A stretch of 42,762 bases of DNA from Bacillota bacterium (GCA_021806205.1 JAJZXX010000158.1:1-42762), one strand, 5' to 3'. Positions 33,827 through 42,719 are shown, numbered from the stretch's first letter. Numbers and translations: made by a program. Notes: generated by a model not told the origin, from the sequence alone.

Positions 33827-34783
33827 TTGCCGCTTTTTTCGGTTATTGCGAGCCATATGTTAGCGGTTGACGAGCGTCTGAAAGAAGTGCTCGAGCAGCA
33901 TAATCCGGTGGTGCGTGAAGTCTCGGACTACCTACAACAGGCCAGCGGGAAGCGGTTAAGGCCCGCTTTAGTGCTGTTGGCAGGACGTGTAGGTGCCATC
34001 GGATCGCTCTCGTTCGATTTGGTTGAGGTGGCTTCTGCGGTAGAAATGATTCACATGGCTACTTTGGTGCATGACGACATCATTGATAAGGCGGAGATGC
34101 GCCGGGGCATGCCGGCGGTGCGCAGTCGTTTTAGTGATCCCGTGGCGGTGTTGTCGGGAGACTTCTTATTTGCGCGCGCTTTTCAAATTTTAGCAGCGAC
34201 CCGCCGGCCTGAATTGGTCGATTTGGCGGCGGAAGTGGTCTATGTGATGTCAACCGGCGAAATTAGCCAGCACTTAGATCAGGGAAGGATTGCGAGCGAA
34301 GAGGCTTATTGGCGGCGCATCGAAGCTAAGACCGGATTTTTTCTGGAGGCGTGTTGCCGGTTGGGGGCGACGGCGGCCCATGCGTCTGACCCGGTTCGCG
34401 AGGCGCTCGGTCAGTACGGGCACCACATCGGCTTAGCCTATCAGGTGATTGACGATTTGTTAGATTGGGTGGCGAACCCGAACGTGTTAGGCAAGGGGGT
34501 TGGCGGGGATCTGGAACTCGGCATCTATACCTTGCCGGTGATTCACGCCTTGGAGGATCCTCGCTTTGGTGAGGACGTGCGCGGAATGTTGGCGAAAAAG
34601 GATCAAGATTTGGTCAAGAATGTGGGGCGGGTTTTGTCTGATTCCGGTGCCTTCGATTATTGCCGTCAGAGGGCGGCCGATCATTTACGAAGAGCTCAGA
34701 AAGCCCTCGAACAGGTACCGGAGGGCATAGAGCGGCAGGAATTAGCGGACGTGGCAGATTTTGTGGGGGCGAGGGAGTATTGA
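33827..34783 (+). CDS. hepT: Trans-polyprenyl diphosphate synthase (heptaprenyl type, large subunit)
   Basis: An all-helical prenyl elongase of 318 residues that extends farnesyl or geranylgeranyl diphosphate with IPP. GKRLRP is at 41-46, the first aspartate-rich motif DDIID at 83-87 with downstream RRG, and the second, DDLLD, at 209-213. Next to complex I and Rex the likely product is the menaquinone side chain, but exact chain length cannot be read from sequence. No partner small subunit gene (hepS) is present, so it could act as a homodimer (IspB-like). TTG start with AAAGGGG 8 bp upstream. Only 1 bp separates it from rex. Confidence 0.88.
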   Translation: MPLFSVIASHMLAVDERLKEVLEQHNPVVREVSDYLQQASGKRLRPALVLLAGRVGAIGSLSFDLVEVASAVEMIHMATLVHDDIIDKAEMRRGMPAVRSRFSDPVAVLSGDFLFARAFQILAATRRPELVDLAAEVVYVMSTGEISQHLDQGRIASEEAYWRRIEAKTGFFLEACCRLGATAAHASDPVREALGQYGHHIGLAYQVIDDLLDWVANPNVLGKGVGGDLELGIYTLPVIHALEDPRFGEDVRGMLAKKDQDLVKNVGRVLSDSGAFDYCRQRAADHLRRAQKALEQVPEGIERQELADVADFVGAREY

Positions 34784-34784
34784 T

Positions 34785-35435
34785 ATGGAACGCTATGATC
34801 TTAAGGCCAGGCGGATACCCGACACGACGATTCGGCGGCTGCCAGCCTATCTAAGGGCACTCATGGTGACGGGCCAAGAACGGATTACTTCTGAAGTTCT
34901 GGGGCATCTGGCGGGATATACCTCTGAACAGGTGCGCAAGGACTTGGCCTATTTTGGGGCATTTGGGACCCGAGGTGTGGGTTATGATGCCGGACTGTTG
35001 GCGGACGAAATTCGCCGAATTCTTCAGTTGGACCACGGGGTCCGGGCGGTGGTGGTTGGCGCGGGCCGGTTGGGCACCGCTCTGGTCCGGCACACCGATG
35101 AGACCGCCAGCGACGTGTCGATTGCGGCGGTCGTAGACATTAACCCCGAGGTGATCGGCCGGGTTGTCGACCATCTCACGGTGGAATCTTTAGATAAATT
35201 AGAGGTGTTGATTTCCGAGCGCGAGATTGGCATGGGTATTATTGCAGTCCCCCCGGGGGGCGCTCAAGCCGTGCTGGACCGTTTGGTGGCTTCCGGCATC
35301 CGGGCGGTTTTAAGCTTTGTACCCAAGGCGCTGACGGTCACTAATCCCGATGTGTTCGTGCAACACATCGATTTGACGCTAGAAATGCAGGCACTGGCCT
35401 ATTTCGTGGGACAATCCCATCCGAGTGTGCGCTGA
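34785..35435 (+). CDS. rex: Redox-sensing transcriptional repressor Rex
   Basis: A 216-residue repressor that senses the NADH/NAD+ ratio. The N-terminal winged helix (about 17-60) has the recognition segment TSEQVRKDLAYFGAFGTRGVGYD. The Rossmann domain follows, with VVVGAGRLGTAL (GAGRLG at 92-97), and a C-terminal swap helix ends LTLEMQALAYF. ATG 34785 follows GAGGGAG. It lies directly after hepT, close to nuo, which fits control of respiratory genes. I could not find a convincing canonical Rex operator in the window. Confidence 0.95.
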   Translation: MERYDLKARRIPDTTIRRLPAYLRALMVTGQERITSEVLGHLAGYTSEQVRKDLAYFGAFGTRGVGYDAGLLADEIRRILQLDHGVRAVVVGAGRLGTALVRHTDETASDVSIAAVVDINPEVIGRVVDHLTVESLDKLEVLISEREIGMGIIAVPPGGAQAVLDRLVASGIRAVLSFVPKALTVTNPDVFVQHIDLTLEMQALAYFVGQSHPSVR

Positions 35436-35683
35436 CTCTAGGAGGGAAAGCCCGGCCCGATTTTAGGAAAGAATGTACGACCTACATAACGGTTTGGGTA
35501 GACTAGTCATATCGGGTGGTGCCATCATCATGGCTCACTTGTTGCGTTTCGAATCACCTCGGATCCGGACGGGACCGGTAGCGCTTCGATGGATCCTGAT
35601 AAACCCTGACAATTGCGTGAAGATCTTGGCGGGGTGCGCATCGGTTATGTGTCAGTAGGTTCTCGTAGTGTCGTTTCGCGCGG
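35436..35683. other. Convergent intergenic region between rex and the UbiB-like gene
   Basis: About 250 bp between genes that point at each other. No clear terminator with a T-tract was seen on either strand. A 61-codon frame at 35473-35658 has no usable ribosome binding site or domain and is probably not a gene. Confidence 0.5.
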
Positions 35684-37315
35684 CTACTTTCGCTTGCGGG
35701 TGCGCCCCACGCGGACTAGGAATACGAGAGCGGCGATGATAAAAAATGAGCGTCCTAGCCAGGGGTGGGTAAAGACCGTGAGAACCCCCGCAATGACAAA
35801 CCCGACTACGTAGATACTGGAGGCCACAGCCAGCACAGCGCCGCGCAATTTTTCGAGCTCATGACCGCCTTTGGTCCAATGCATTCGGGTTTGCAGTTCA
35901 CCACGTTCCAACGTGTGTAGGACCTTGGCGGACAAAAGCGGCCACTCTGCAACGGTGCGGGCGTAATGTTGTGCCTGGCGGGCCATGTATCCCTGGGTGC
36001 CGCCAGCCTCTTCGGTCACAAAGCGGCGCGCATAGGGGGTGAACAAGTCGACCAGATTGATTTCTGGATATAAAAGGGTGGCCAATCCGACTAAAATCGC
36101 AATGGCCCGGCCTAAAAAGGCAAGTTGGCCCGGCACTTGGATAGCTTTATCGTGTAGCACCGACTCAAAATCGCGTAAAAGTTGTGGGATGTCAAGACTG
36201 CCTAGCTGATCGAGCGTTTCGGCATAGTAGCGATCTAAAAGATAGCTGATGCGGTGGCGTAGATGGGTCATGTCCGCTTCAGGCCGCACCATGCCCAGCG
36301 CAGACATCGTGTGCAGCAGTGAAGACGAATCGCGGTTGGATACCGCGACAAATAACTGGCGGAGGTTGCGCTTGGCGGCGATGTCGAGACTGCCTACCAT
36401 GCCGTAATCCAGGAGAATGAGGTCGCCGTCGGCATTGACCAAGATGTTTCCGGCATGCGGATCGGCGTGATATACGCCAGACTCCATCACCATATGCAAA
36501 TACAGACGAATCACTCGTTCCGATACTGTGGCCGGTTTAATGCCGGCTTTTTCGAGGGCGTCGACATGATCGATCTTGATGCCGCGAAAAAATTCCATGA
36601 CCAAGATGCGATCGGTGGAAAGATCGGGATAGGTGCGGGGGACAATTACATGGGGTTGGCTCTCTAAGTCTTGGCGGATGAGTTCAGTGTTTGAAAGCTC
36701 ACGATGATAGTCCAGTTCTTCGAAAACCAGGCGGCGAAATTCCCGCAACACGACTGCGAGATCGAAGGTCTTGCCAAATTCAGTGGTACGGGTCAGAATG
36801 CGGACAATCCAGCTGAGCGCTTTAAGATCCGCCTTGACAATCTCGTTAATCCCCGGGCGTAGGATTTTGACGGCGACACGCTCATTCGAGGTGAGCACCG
36901 CCTCATAAACCTGCCCTAACGAAGCCGCCGCTAGCGGGGTATCGGAGAACCACAGAAATTGACTGGACAACGGTCCGAATTCTGATTCGAGGACTGGTAA
37001 AATATCTGACCACGGCGCGGGCTTGACATGATCCTGCAACTTGGCCAATTCCGTTAAATAGGCTTTGGGCAGTAAGTCGACCCGACTAGACAGAAACTGC
37101 CCTACTTTAATGAGGAGCCCCCCCATGTCTTCCGCACTTTCCCGAAAACGCTGGGCTTGGCGTGAAAATAATGCGGCATAGCGGGGTTCAGCTACGTCAG
37201 GGGGCTGATTTTTCAGCGTCAAGGCATACCATACCAACTCGACCATGATAGAGAGGAAGAGAAAGAGAATACGATAGGTACGCCATAGCGCAGAGGCCTT
37301 AGACTCTTTTTGCAC
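35684..37315 (-). CDS. UbiB/ABC1/AarF-family atypical kinase-like membrane protein
   Basis: A 543-residue member of the UbiB family, ATPases that support quinone biosynthesis or lipid handling. Family motifs are the KxGQ motif (KVGQFLSSR), the alanine-rich loop AAASLGQVYEA, the ATP-binding lysine in VAVKILRPG, the catalytic YHADPHAGNILV and the metal-binding LLDYGMVG. Two C-terminal membrane helices end in a basic tail. A role with menaquinone fits the neighbouring hepT and nuo genes. GTG 37315 lacks a ribosome binding site at useful distance. A strong AAGGAGGTG (37350-37342) instead points to an in-frame ATT at 37336, which would add seven residues. Confidence 0.9.
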   Translation of the reverse strand: MQKESKASALWRTYRILFLFLSIMVELVWYALTLKNQPPDVAEPRYAALFSRQAQRFRESAEDMGGLLIKVGQFLSSRVDLLPKAYLTELAKLQDHVKPAPWSDILPVLESEFGPLSSQFLWFSDTPLAAASLGQVYEAVLTSNERVAVKILRPGINEIVKADLKALSWIVRILTRTTEFGKTFDLAVVLREFRRLVFEELDYHRELSNTELIRQDLESQPHVIVPRTYPDLSTDRILVMEFFRGIKIDHVDALEKAGIKPATVSERVIRLYLHMVMESGVYHADPHAGNILVNADGDLILLDYGMVGSLDIAAKRNLRQLFVAVSNRDSSSLLHTMSALGMVRPEADMTHLRHRISYLLDRYYAETLDQLGSLDIPQLLRDFESVLHDKAIQVPGQLAFLGRAIAILVGLATLLYPEINLVDLFTPYARRFVTEEAGGTQGYMARQAQHYARTVAEWPLLSAKVLHTLERGELQTRMHWTKGGHELEKLRGAVLAVASSIYVVGFVIAGVLTVFTHPWLGRSFFIIAALVFLVRVGRTRKRK

Positions 37316-37420
37316 GGTAGGGGTTGGCTCCGGAATAGTGACACCTCCTTCATGAGGCTATACAGGCAAACGTCCCAAAAATAGTCTAGCATACCAGAAA
37401 ACTAGCGATCTTCTAATCAC

Positions 37421-37441
37421 CCCCGGAACGTCGTTCTGGGG
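37421..37441. promoter_or_regulatory. 9-bp hairpin upstream of cdaA
   Basis: CCCCGGAAC-GTC-GTTCTGGGG forms a 9-bp stem with one G-U pair and a 3-nt loop, 50 bp before cdaA and 85 bp before the divergent UbiB-like gene. It could be an operator or leader structure. GAAC-N3-GTTC resembles half of a DinR/LexA box but has the wrong spacing. A possible -10 for cdaA (TGG-TAACCT) lies near 37449-37457. Confidence 0.4.
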
Positions 37442-37490
37442 ACTAACTGTGGTAACCTAAGAATGGACATCATATCGCGGGTGATTGCAC

Positions 37491-38321
37491 TTGGTACCGT
37501 TTATTCAAAACATGACGCCTCTGGCGGGACTGATCTCGGTGGTAGACGTGGCCATCGTGTCGTACGGCGTCTATCGTTTGTTCTTATTGATTCGTGGCAC
37601 CCGGGCGGTGCAACTGATCAAGGGCATCGTGCTGCTCTTGCTGGCGGTGCCCGTGTCCAACTGGTTAAGGTTAAGCGCGACCCATTTCGTCTTAAAAGAT
37701 ATTCAAACGATGCTGATTGTGGCCATCCCGATTGTTTTTCAGCCAGAGTTGCGCCGCGCCTTGGAGCAGCTCGGCCAAGGTCGGTTTTTTGCCGAAACGT
37801 TGTTGAACAACCATGAAGAGGTGGACGTCCATCACATGATTGATGAGCTTGCCCGGGCGGCCGACCGTCTATCCCGCAGCCGAACCGGGGCTCTTTTGGT
37901 GATTGAGCGCCAAACCGGGTTAGCGGACTTTGCAGCGACTGGCACGCCGATCGATGCAGTCGTCAGTTCGGCTTTGCTGGAAAACATTTTTGTCCCGAAT
38001 ACGCCCTTGCACGATGGAGCGGCCATTATCCGCGGGGACCGGGTGGTGGCGGCGGCGGCTTTCTTACCGCTCACGGACAGTGCCCAGCCCGGCAGCGAAT
38101 TGGGGAGCCGGCATCGGGCCGCTATTGGGATTAGTGAGCAGTCGGATGCGATTGCGGTAACCGTATCCGAGGAAACCGGGTGGATTTCCATTGCGGTGGA
38201 AGGGCGATTATATCGGCGTTTGGAAGACCGGGCGTTGAAAGAGATGTTACTTCGCTATCTCCGTTCTAGGCCTCATGTGAGTTCACTCAGCCGGCTATGG
38301 CATCGAGGTGGTCAGCCATGA
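37491..38321 (+). CDS. cdaA: Diadenylate cyclase CdaA
   Basis: Makes cyclic di-AMP from two ATP. About 276 residues, close to the usual 273. Three N-terminal membrane helices fill the first 85 residues. The DAC domain shows the DGA motif at 175-177 (LHDGAAII) and RHR at 207-209 (SRHRAAIG), both needed for catalysis. TTG 37491 is chosen because CGGGTGA is 6 bp upstream; TTG 37485 would touch that site. The stop overlaps ybbR as ATGA. Clustering with ybbR (its regulator) and glmM (its inhibitor in several Firmicutes) is conserved. Confidence 0.94.
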   Translation: MVPFIQNMTPLAGLISVVDVAIVSYGVYRLFLLIRGTRAVQLIKGIVLLLLAVPVSNWLRLSATHFVLKDIQTMLIVAIPIVFQPELRRALEQLGQGRFFAETLLNNHEEVDVHHMIDELARAADRLSRSRTGALLVIERQTGLADFAATGTPIDAVVSSALLENIFVPNTPLHDGAAIIRGDRVVAAAAFLPLTDSAQPGSELGSRHRAAIGISEQSDAIAVTVSEETGWISIAVEGRLYRRLEDRALKEMLLRYLRSRPHVSSLSRLWHRGGQP

Positions 38322-39253
38322 TGGACAAGTTGCTTGAGAACAACACCATTTTGAAAATTTTGTCGGTGATTGTGGCTATATTTATATGGTTTCAAGCCCA
38401 TGGCGGCGTATCTCCGATTAATCGACCCGTGGGGCCGGTGGCGGTCGGCTACTATTCTTTAAGCTCACACTTAACGGTGATGTCGATTACCCCGTCCGTG
38501 GTGACGGTGGAGATTAACGGGCCACCTGGCACGGTGGACTCGAGTACTACGACCAGTGAAGTGTCGGCGTCGATTAATTTAGGCAATATCACCAAGCCCG
38601 GTACGTATGTGCGTAAGGTGGCGGGTTCGGTGCCAGCCGGGACCGGCGTGGTGAGTGTTACGCCCGCTCGCGTGGTAATATCGATGGCGAAGATGGGTCA
38701 GGTGAAAGTACCGTTGAACATTCACATCGCGGGTCAACCGGCTTCGGGCGACATTTTGAGCGGGTATAAGGCTGACCGCAAAAACGTGACGATTTCGGGA
38801 CCCACGAGTGCTTTGAGCCAAGTCCGTTCCGTGGTGGGCACACTCTCCGTTCAAGACCGGTCTGGGACGTTTCATGCCTCCGTGGTCCTGCATCCGGTCG
38901 ATCGGGAGGGCAACACCGTACCGAAGGTGGAGGTGAATCCGCCCACGGCCCGGGTCACGGCCACCATTCAGCCCAAGCCCCCCGAAAAGGTCTTGCCGGT
39001 CGTGGGCAAGATTAAAGGTAAGCCAGCCTCGGGGTTTCATATTGCGCAAATTACGGTATATCCGTCGACGGTGATGGTGTCGGGCACGAAATCGGTGTTA
39101 AGTAAATTAACCCATGTTTATGCGGCCACGATTAACGTGAGTGGTGCTACCAAGACCATTGTCAAAAAGGTTCCGGTGATCCTTCCGACCGGCACCAGTG
39201 CAGTCTCATCGGGCCAGGTCACCGTAACGGTCACCATCATCGGTGCCGGGTAA
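38318..39253 (+). CDS. ybbR: YbbR/CdaR-domain regulator of CdaA
   Basis: A 311-residue membrane-anchored extracytoplasmic protein. One membrane helix is at about 11-26 (ILKILSVIVAIFIWFQ). Three YbbR repeats of 85-95 residues follow, each with ITPS/VSGP-type strands; B. subtilis CdaR has four. CdaR binds CdaA and tunes c-di-AMP synthesis. GAGGTGG precedes ATG 38318, which overlaps the cdaA stop. A 31-bp gap separates it from glmM. Confidence 0.9.
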   Translation: MMDKLLENNTILKILSVIVAIFIWFQAHGGVSPINRPVGPVAVGYYSLSSHLTVMSITPSVVTVEINGPPGTVDSSTTTSEVSASINLGNITKPGTYVRKVAGSVPAGTGVVSVTPARVVISMAKMGQVKVPLNIHIAGQPASGDILSGYKADRKNVTISGPTSALSQVRSVVGTLSVQDRSGTFHASVVLHPVDREGNTVPKVEVNPPTARVTATIQPKPPEKVLPVVGKIKGKPASGFHIAQITVYPSTVMVSGTKSVLSKLTHVYAATINVSGATKTIVKKVPVILPTGTSAVSSGQVTVTVTIIGAG

Positions 39254-39284
39254 TATGGTGGGGTAGAAAAGGTGGGATATTAGA

Positions 39285-40631
39285 TTGGCTTTATTTGGGA
39301 CAGACGGGGCAAGAGGCATCGCCAATGCTAGTTTGACCGTGGACTTGGCTCTAGCGATTGCCCGGGGGACGGCCGAACAGTTGCCCAGGCCAGCGACTGT
39401 GGTGGTTGGACGCGATACCCGAACCTCCGGACCCATGTTTGAGGCGGCGCTGGCCGCTGGGCTGAGCGAGTACGGAGTGGACGTGGTGTTGGCGGGAATC
39501 GTGCCAACGCCCGCCCTTGCCTATCTGATTGGAGCGACCCAGGCGGATGCGGGGATAATGATCTCGGCCTCGCACAACCCGCCTTTATATAATGGCATAA
39601 AGCTTATCAACCGCGAGGGGCGGAAGTGGGACCAGGATGCGGAAGCCGCGGTCGAACAGGCGGTGACCCTGGGGCAGTGGCCCCTCCGATCGCCGCACCA
39701 TATGGGCCGAATTCTTCACCATCAGGGTTCTTATGCCCCGATCTATCACCGCTGGCTGGCTTCGCTATTTTCAGGAAAGGTCAACCAATCGCCGGTGGTC
39801 TTAGATGTGGCGCATGGTGCGGCTGGTGCCACAGCACCTCAGGTTTTCGAGGCGTTGGGTATCCCGGCGACCGTTTTGAATTCTGAACCTATGGGAGAAC
39901 TCATCAACGTAAATTCCGGTGCCACCCATCCGGAACATCTCCGGGAACAGGTGCTTCAACAGGGCGCGCAGTTGGGCCTGGCGTTCGATGGGGACGCCGA
40001 CCGGGTGATGGCGGTGAGCGCGTCGGGACGCATTGTGGATGGCGACGAAATTCTTTATGTGTTGGCCGTCGCGCTCCATCAACAAGGATGGCTCACCCAA
40101 GACTTGGTGGTGGCCACGGTGATGTCCAATTTGGGACTGGAGCGGGCGTTGGAGCGTGAGGGCATAGGCCTGGTGCGCACGCCGGTCGGGGACCGATGGG
40201 TGGCACAAACCCTGCGCGATCAAGGCCTAATGTTAGGGGGCGAGCAATCCGGCCACGTCATTCTCAAACAATGGGCACAGACCGGCGATGGCCTCTTAAC
40301 GGGCCTAGCCCTGATGGCTGCCCTAAATCAACTCGGACTCAGTCTGGATGATGCGGTGGCGCCTGTCGAACGCTATCCCCAAGTCCTCTTGAATGTATCG
40401 TTGGGGTCTTCGCTTCAGGACTGGAAGACCCTACCTGGCCTGCGCGAGATTGTCGCCGATGCGGAGCGGGCCCTCGGCGAGGAGGGGCGAGTTTTGTTGC
40501 GGCCGTCCGGAACCGAGCCGTTATTGCGTATAATGCTGGAAGGGAGGGATGTCAAAGCGATTGAAGAGTGGGCCCGCCGGCTTGAAGCGGGGGTGCGCGA
40601 ATCCTTGGAGTCGGCCGAGGCGAAGCGTTAA
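39285..40631 (+). CDS. glmM: Phosphoglucosamine mutase
   Basis: Converts glucosamine-6-phosphate to glucosamine-1-phosphate for UDP-GlcNAc; 448 residues. The phosphorylated active-site serine is S96 in ISASHNP. The metal-binding loop is DGDADR at 235-240, the sugar-binding loop GGEQSGH, and the phosphate-binding loop RPSGTEP. TTG start with AAGGTGGG 8 bp upstream gives the normal ALFGTDGARG N-terminus. The stop codon lies only three to four bases before the predicted glmS ribozyme cleavage site. Confidence 0.96.
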   Translation: MALFGTDGARGIANASLTVDLALAIARGTAEQLPRPATVVVGRDTRTSGPMFEAALAAGLSEYGVDVVLAGIVPTPALAYLIGATQADAGIMISASHNPPLYNGIKLINREGRKWDQDAEAAVEQAVTLGQWPLRSPHHMGRILHHQGSYAPIYHRWLASLFSGKVNQSPVVLDVAHGAAGATAPQVFEALGIPATVLNSEPMGELINVNSGATHPEHLREQVLQQGAQLGLAFDGDADRVMAVSASGRIVDGDEILYVLAVALHQQGWLTQDLVVATVMSNLGLERALEREGIGLVRTPVGDRWVAQTLRDQGLMLGGEQSGHVILKQWAQTGDGLLTGLALMAALNQLGLSLDDAVAPVERYPQVLLNVSLGSSLQDWKTLPGLREIVADAERALGEEGRVLLRPSGTEPLLRIMLEGRDVKAIEEWARRLEAGVRESLESAEAKR

Positions 40632-40633
40632 CG

Positions 40634-40785
40634 AGCGCCGGGACCCCTTTTGGGGTTGACGAGGAGAGGGATCTCGAAATATTCGGCGGGTGACCTCCGG
40701 CTACTCAGCAGCCGTGAACTCACGGACAAAGGTTGGCCGTAAGGGCGACACAAAACCGTGCGGCTGAGACCGACTCAACTTCGTC
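40634..40785 (+). ncRNA. glmS ribozyme: glmS ribozyme-riboswitch (glucosamine-6-phosphate activated)
   Basis: The glmM-glmS gap shows the glmS ribozyme consensus. It starts at A|GCGCC, with cleavage expected between 40634 and 40635. A P1 hairpin (ACCCC-TTTT-GGGGT) follows, then TTGACGAGG, ATCTCGA, TTCGGCGGGTG (whose GGCG pairs with GCGC/GCC in P2), CCTCCGGCT, AGCCGTGA and GACAAAGG. These blocks occur in the same order as in the B. subtilis element. When glucosamine-6-phosphate is high the RNA cuts itself and the downstream glmS mRNA is degraded. The 3' end of the P4 region is approximate. Confidence 0.92.
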
Positions 40786-40801
40786 ATGGAGGCGAGTCAA
40801 T

Positions 40802-42616
40802 ATGTGTGGAATTGTAGGCTTTGTCGCAGATTCCGGCGATGCACTGCCTTTCCTTTTTGATGGGTTAAAGCGTCTAGAATATCGGGGGTACGATTCGGCG
40901 GGGATTGCCTTGGCGACTCCCGAGGGGATCGCCACGCAAAAGTCGCAAGGAAAACTGGCTCAGTTACAGGAACTGTTGGATCGGCTGCCCCGAGGTGTGC
41001 CCTGCGGGATTGGGCATACGCGCTGGGCGACACATGGGCGCCCTACCGACGAAAATGCTCATCCGCATATGGATTGCCAGGGCATTATCGCTACGGTGCA
41101 CAACGGCATTATCGAGAACTTCCAGGAACTTAAGCAAGAGCTCATGGGAGCGGGGCACGTGTTTGCCTCGGATACGGATACCGAGGTGGTCCCCCACCTC
41201 TTAGAAGCCTATGGTGGCGATAAGGACTTAGTTCGTGCGGTGCAAAGCGCGGAAAGTCGTTTAAAGGGGGCCTACGCCTTTTTAGCGATGTCCTCGCGTC
41301 AGCCCGACACGATCATAGCGGTGCGCCGCTCCAGCCCGCTGGTCATTGGCTGGGGTGAAGGGGTTCACTATATCGCGTCCGACGTGAGTGCCTTTTTGGC
41401 CAACACGCGCCAAGCCCAATTCCTTGAAAATGGGGATCTGGCGGTCGTTACTCCCCAAAGCGTGACCATCCACGATGGCCAGGGACAGATAACGGAGCGT
41501 CCGGTGACGACCATCGGGTGGAATATTCGACAGGCCGAACGCGGCGGCTATACCCATTTTATGTTGAAAGAGATTATGGAACAGCCCGATGTGTGGGGTG
41601 ACTGTCTCAGGGGCCGGGTGCAAAACGGGCGCGTGGTGGTCGAAGAATTGGGCTTAGTGTCCCGGCAGCTTCCGAAGGTGGGCCGCATCCAGATCGTGGC
41701 GGCGGGTACGGCCTATCATGCGGGGTTGGTCGGCAAATCGCTGATTGAAAGACTGGCCCGGATCCCCGTGGATGTCGCGGTGGCCTCCGAATTCCGCTAT
41801 CAAGAACCTGTGTTGACCGATGACACCCTGGTCATGGCCATTTCCCAGTCGGGGGAAACCGCCGATACGCTGGCCTGTATGGCTTTGGCGCGGCACCAGG
41901 GCATGTCGACTTATGCTTTGGTCAATCAAGTGGGGTCGACATTGGCCCGTGAGAGCGACCGAGTCGGATATACCCATGCTGGACCCGAGATCGCGGTGGC
42001 CTCCACTAAAGCCTATACCACGCAAATTTTGGTGTTAACGTTGTTGGCGTTGGCGTTAGCCGAGGCACGGGGTCGGGCCCGCCCCGATCTGGTGGAAGGT
42101 CTGCTCATGCTTCCGGCGATAGGGCAAGAGATAGTGCAAGATCTTGAGCACATACAGGACATGGCCGCACAACTGGCACAAAGCCCCCATGTCTTTTATA
42201 TCGGCCGGGGGATGGACTACGCTTTAGCCATGGAGGGGCAATTGAAAATCAAGGAGATTTCCTATATTCATGCCGAGGCCTATGCCGCGGGAGAGATGAA
42301 GCACGGTACGCTGGCATTGATTGAAGAGGGCACCCCGGTTGTCGCCATACTAACCGAAGAGCGGCTGGCGGGAAAAACCCTGTCCAACATTCTTGAAGTG
42401 AAAGCCCGCGGCGCACGGGTCTGGGCGATTGTCGGCAAGACCCTAGGTCGAGAACTGCCCGTTGACCATCTGTTATCGATTCCGACCCGTGAACCGTTTT
42501 TAAGTCCGGCATTAGCGGCCTTGCCCCTGCAACTCCTCGCTTACTGGACCGCAGTCAATCGGGGTCAGGATGTTGACCAGCCTAGAAATCTAGCGAAAAG
42601 CGTGACAGTGGAATAG
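40802..42616 (+). CDS. glmS: Glutamine-fructose-6-phosphate aminotransferase (isomerizing)
   Basis: Makes glucosamine-6-phosphate from fructose-6-phosphate and glutamine; 604 residues. Cys2 after the initiator Met is the glutaminase nucleophile (MCGIVGF), with HTRWATHG and HNGIIENF downstream. Two SIS sugar-isomerase domains follow (SQSGETADT and the region with GRGMDYALAMEG), and the C-terminus PRNLAKSVTVE is the conserved tail. ATG 40802 has GGAGGCGA upstream; the open frame from 40733 lies in the ribozyme. Regulated by the ribozyme; product feeds glmM. Confidence 0.97.
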   Translation: MCGIVGFVADSGDALPFLFDGLKRLEYRGYDSAGIALATPEGIATQKSQGKLAQLQELLDRLPRGVPCGIGHTRWATHGRPTDENAHPHMDCQGIIATVHNGIIENFQELKQELMGAGHVFASDTDTEVVPHLLEAYGGDKDLVRAVQSAESRLKGAYAFLAMSSRQPDTIIAVRRSSPLVIGWGEGVHYIASDVSAFLANTRQAQFLENGDLAVVTPQSVTIHDGQGQITERPVTTIGWNIRQAERGGYTHFMLKEIMEQPDVWGDCLRGRVQNGRVVVEELGLVSRQLPKVGRIQIVAAGTAYHAGLVGKSLIERLARIPVDVAVASEFRYQEPVLTDDTLVMAISQSGETADTLACMALARHQGMSTYALVNQVGSTLARESDRVGYTHAGPEIAVASTKAYTTQILVLTLLALALAEARGRARPDLVEGLLMLPAIGQEIVQDLEHIQDMAAQLAQSPHVFYIGRGMDYALAMEGQLKIKEISYIHAEAYAAGEMKHGTLALIEEGTPVVAILTEERLAGKTLSNILEVKARGARVWAIVGKTLGRELPVDHLLSIPTREPFLSPALAALPLQLLAYWTAVNRGQDVDQPRNLAKSVTVE

Positions 42617-42687
42617 GGGGCGAGTTTTAAGGGGGTTTGTTGTTAAGAGAGAAAAATTAGCTAGTGATGTTTGGTAATAATGTTCTG

Positions 42688-42719
42688 CGCTGACGCCGGG
42701 GGAAACCCGGCGTTTAGCG
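42688..42719 (+). terminator. Terminator-like hairpin after glmS
   Basis: ACGCCGGG (42693-42700) and CCCGGCGT (42706-42713) form a perfect 8-bp GC-rich stem with a 5-nt loop. CGCT/AGCG extends it by 4 bp across a small bulge. Only a short T-run follows, so termination may be incomplete, but the stem is strong and lies about 70 bp past glmS. Confidence 0.6.

Noticed and set aside
35473-35658. 61-codon open frame after rex
   Set aside because: No properly spaced ribosome binding site, no domain, and mixed composition unlike nearby genes.
40733-40801. Longer start for glmS
   Set aside because: The nucleophile must be residue 2 after Met removal, and the upstream sequence belongs to the ribozyme.
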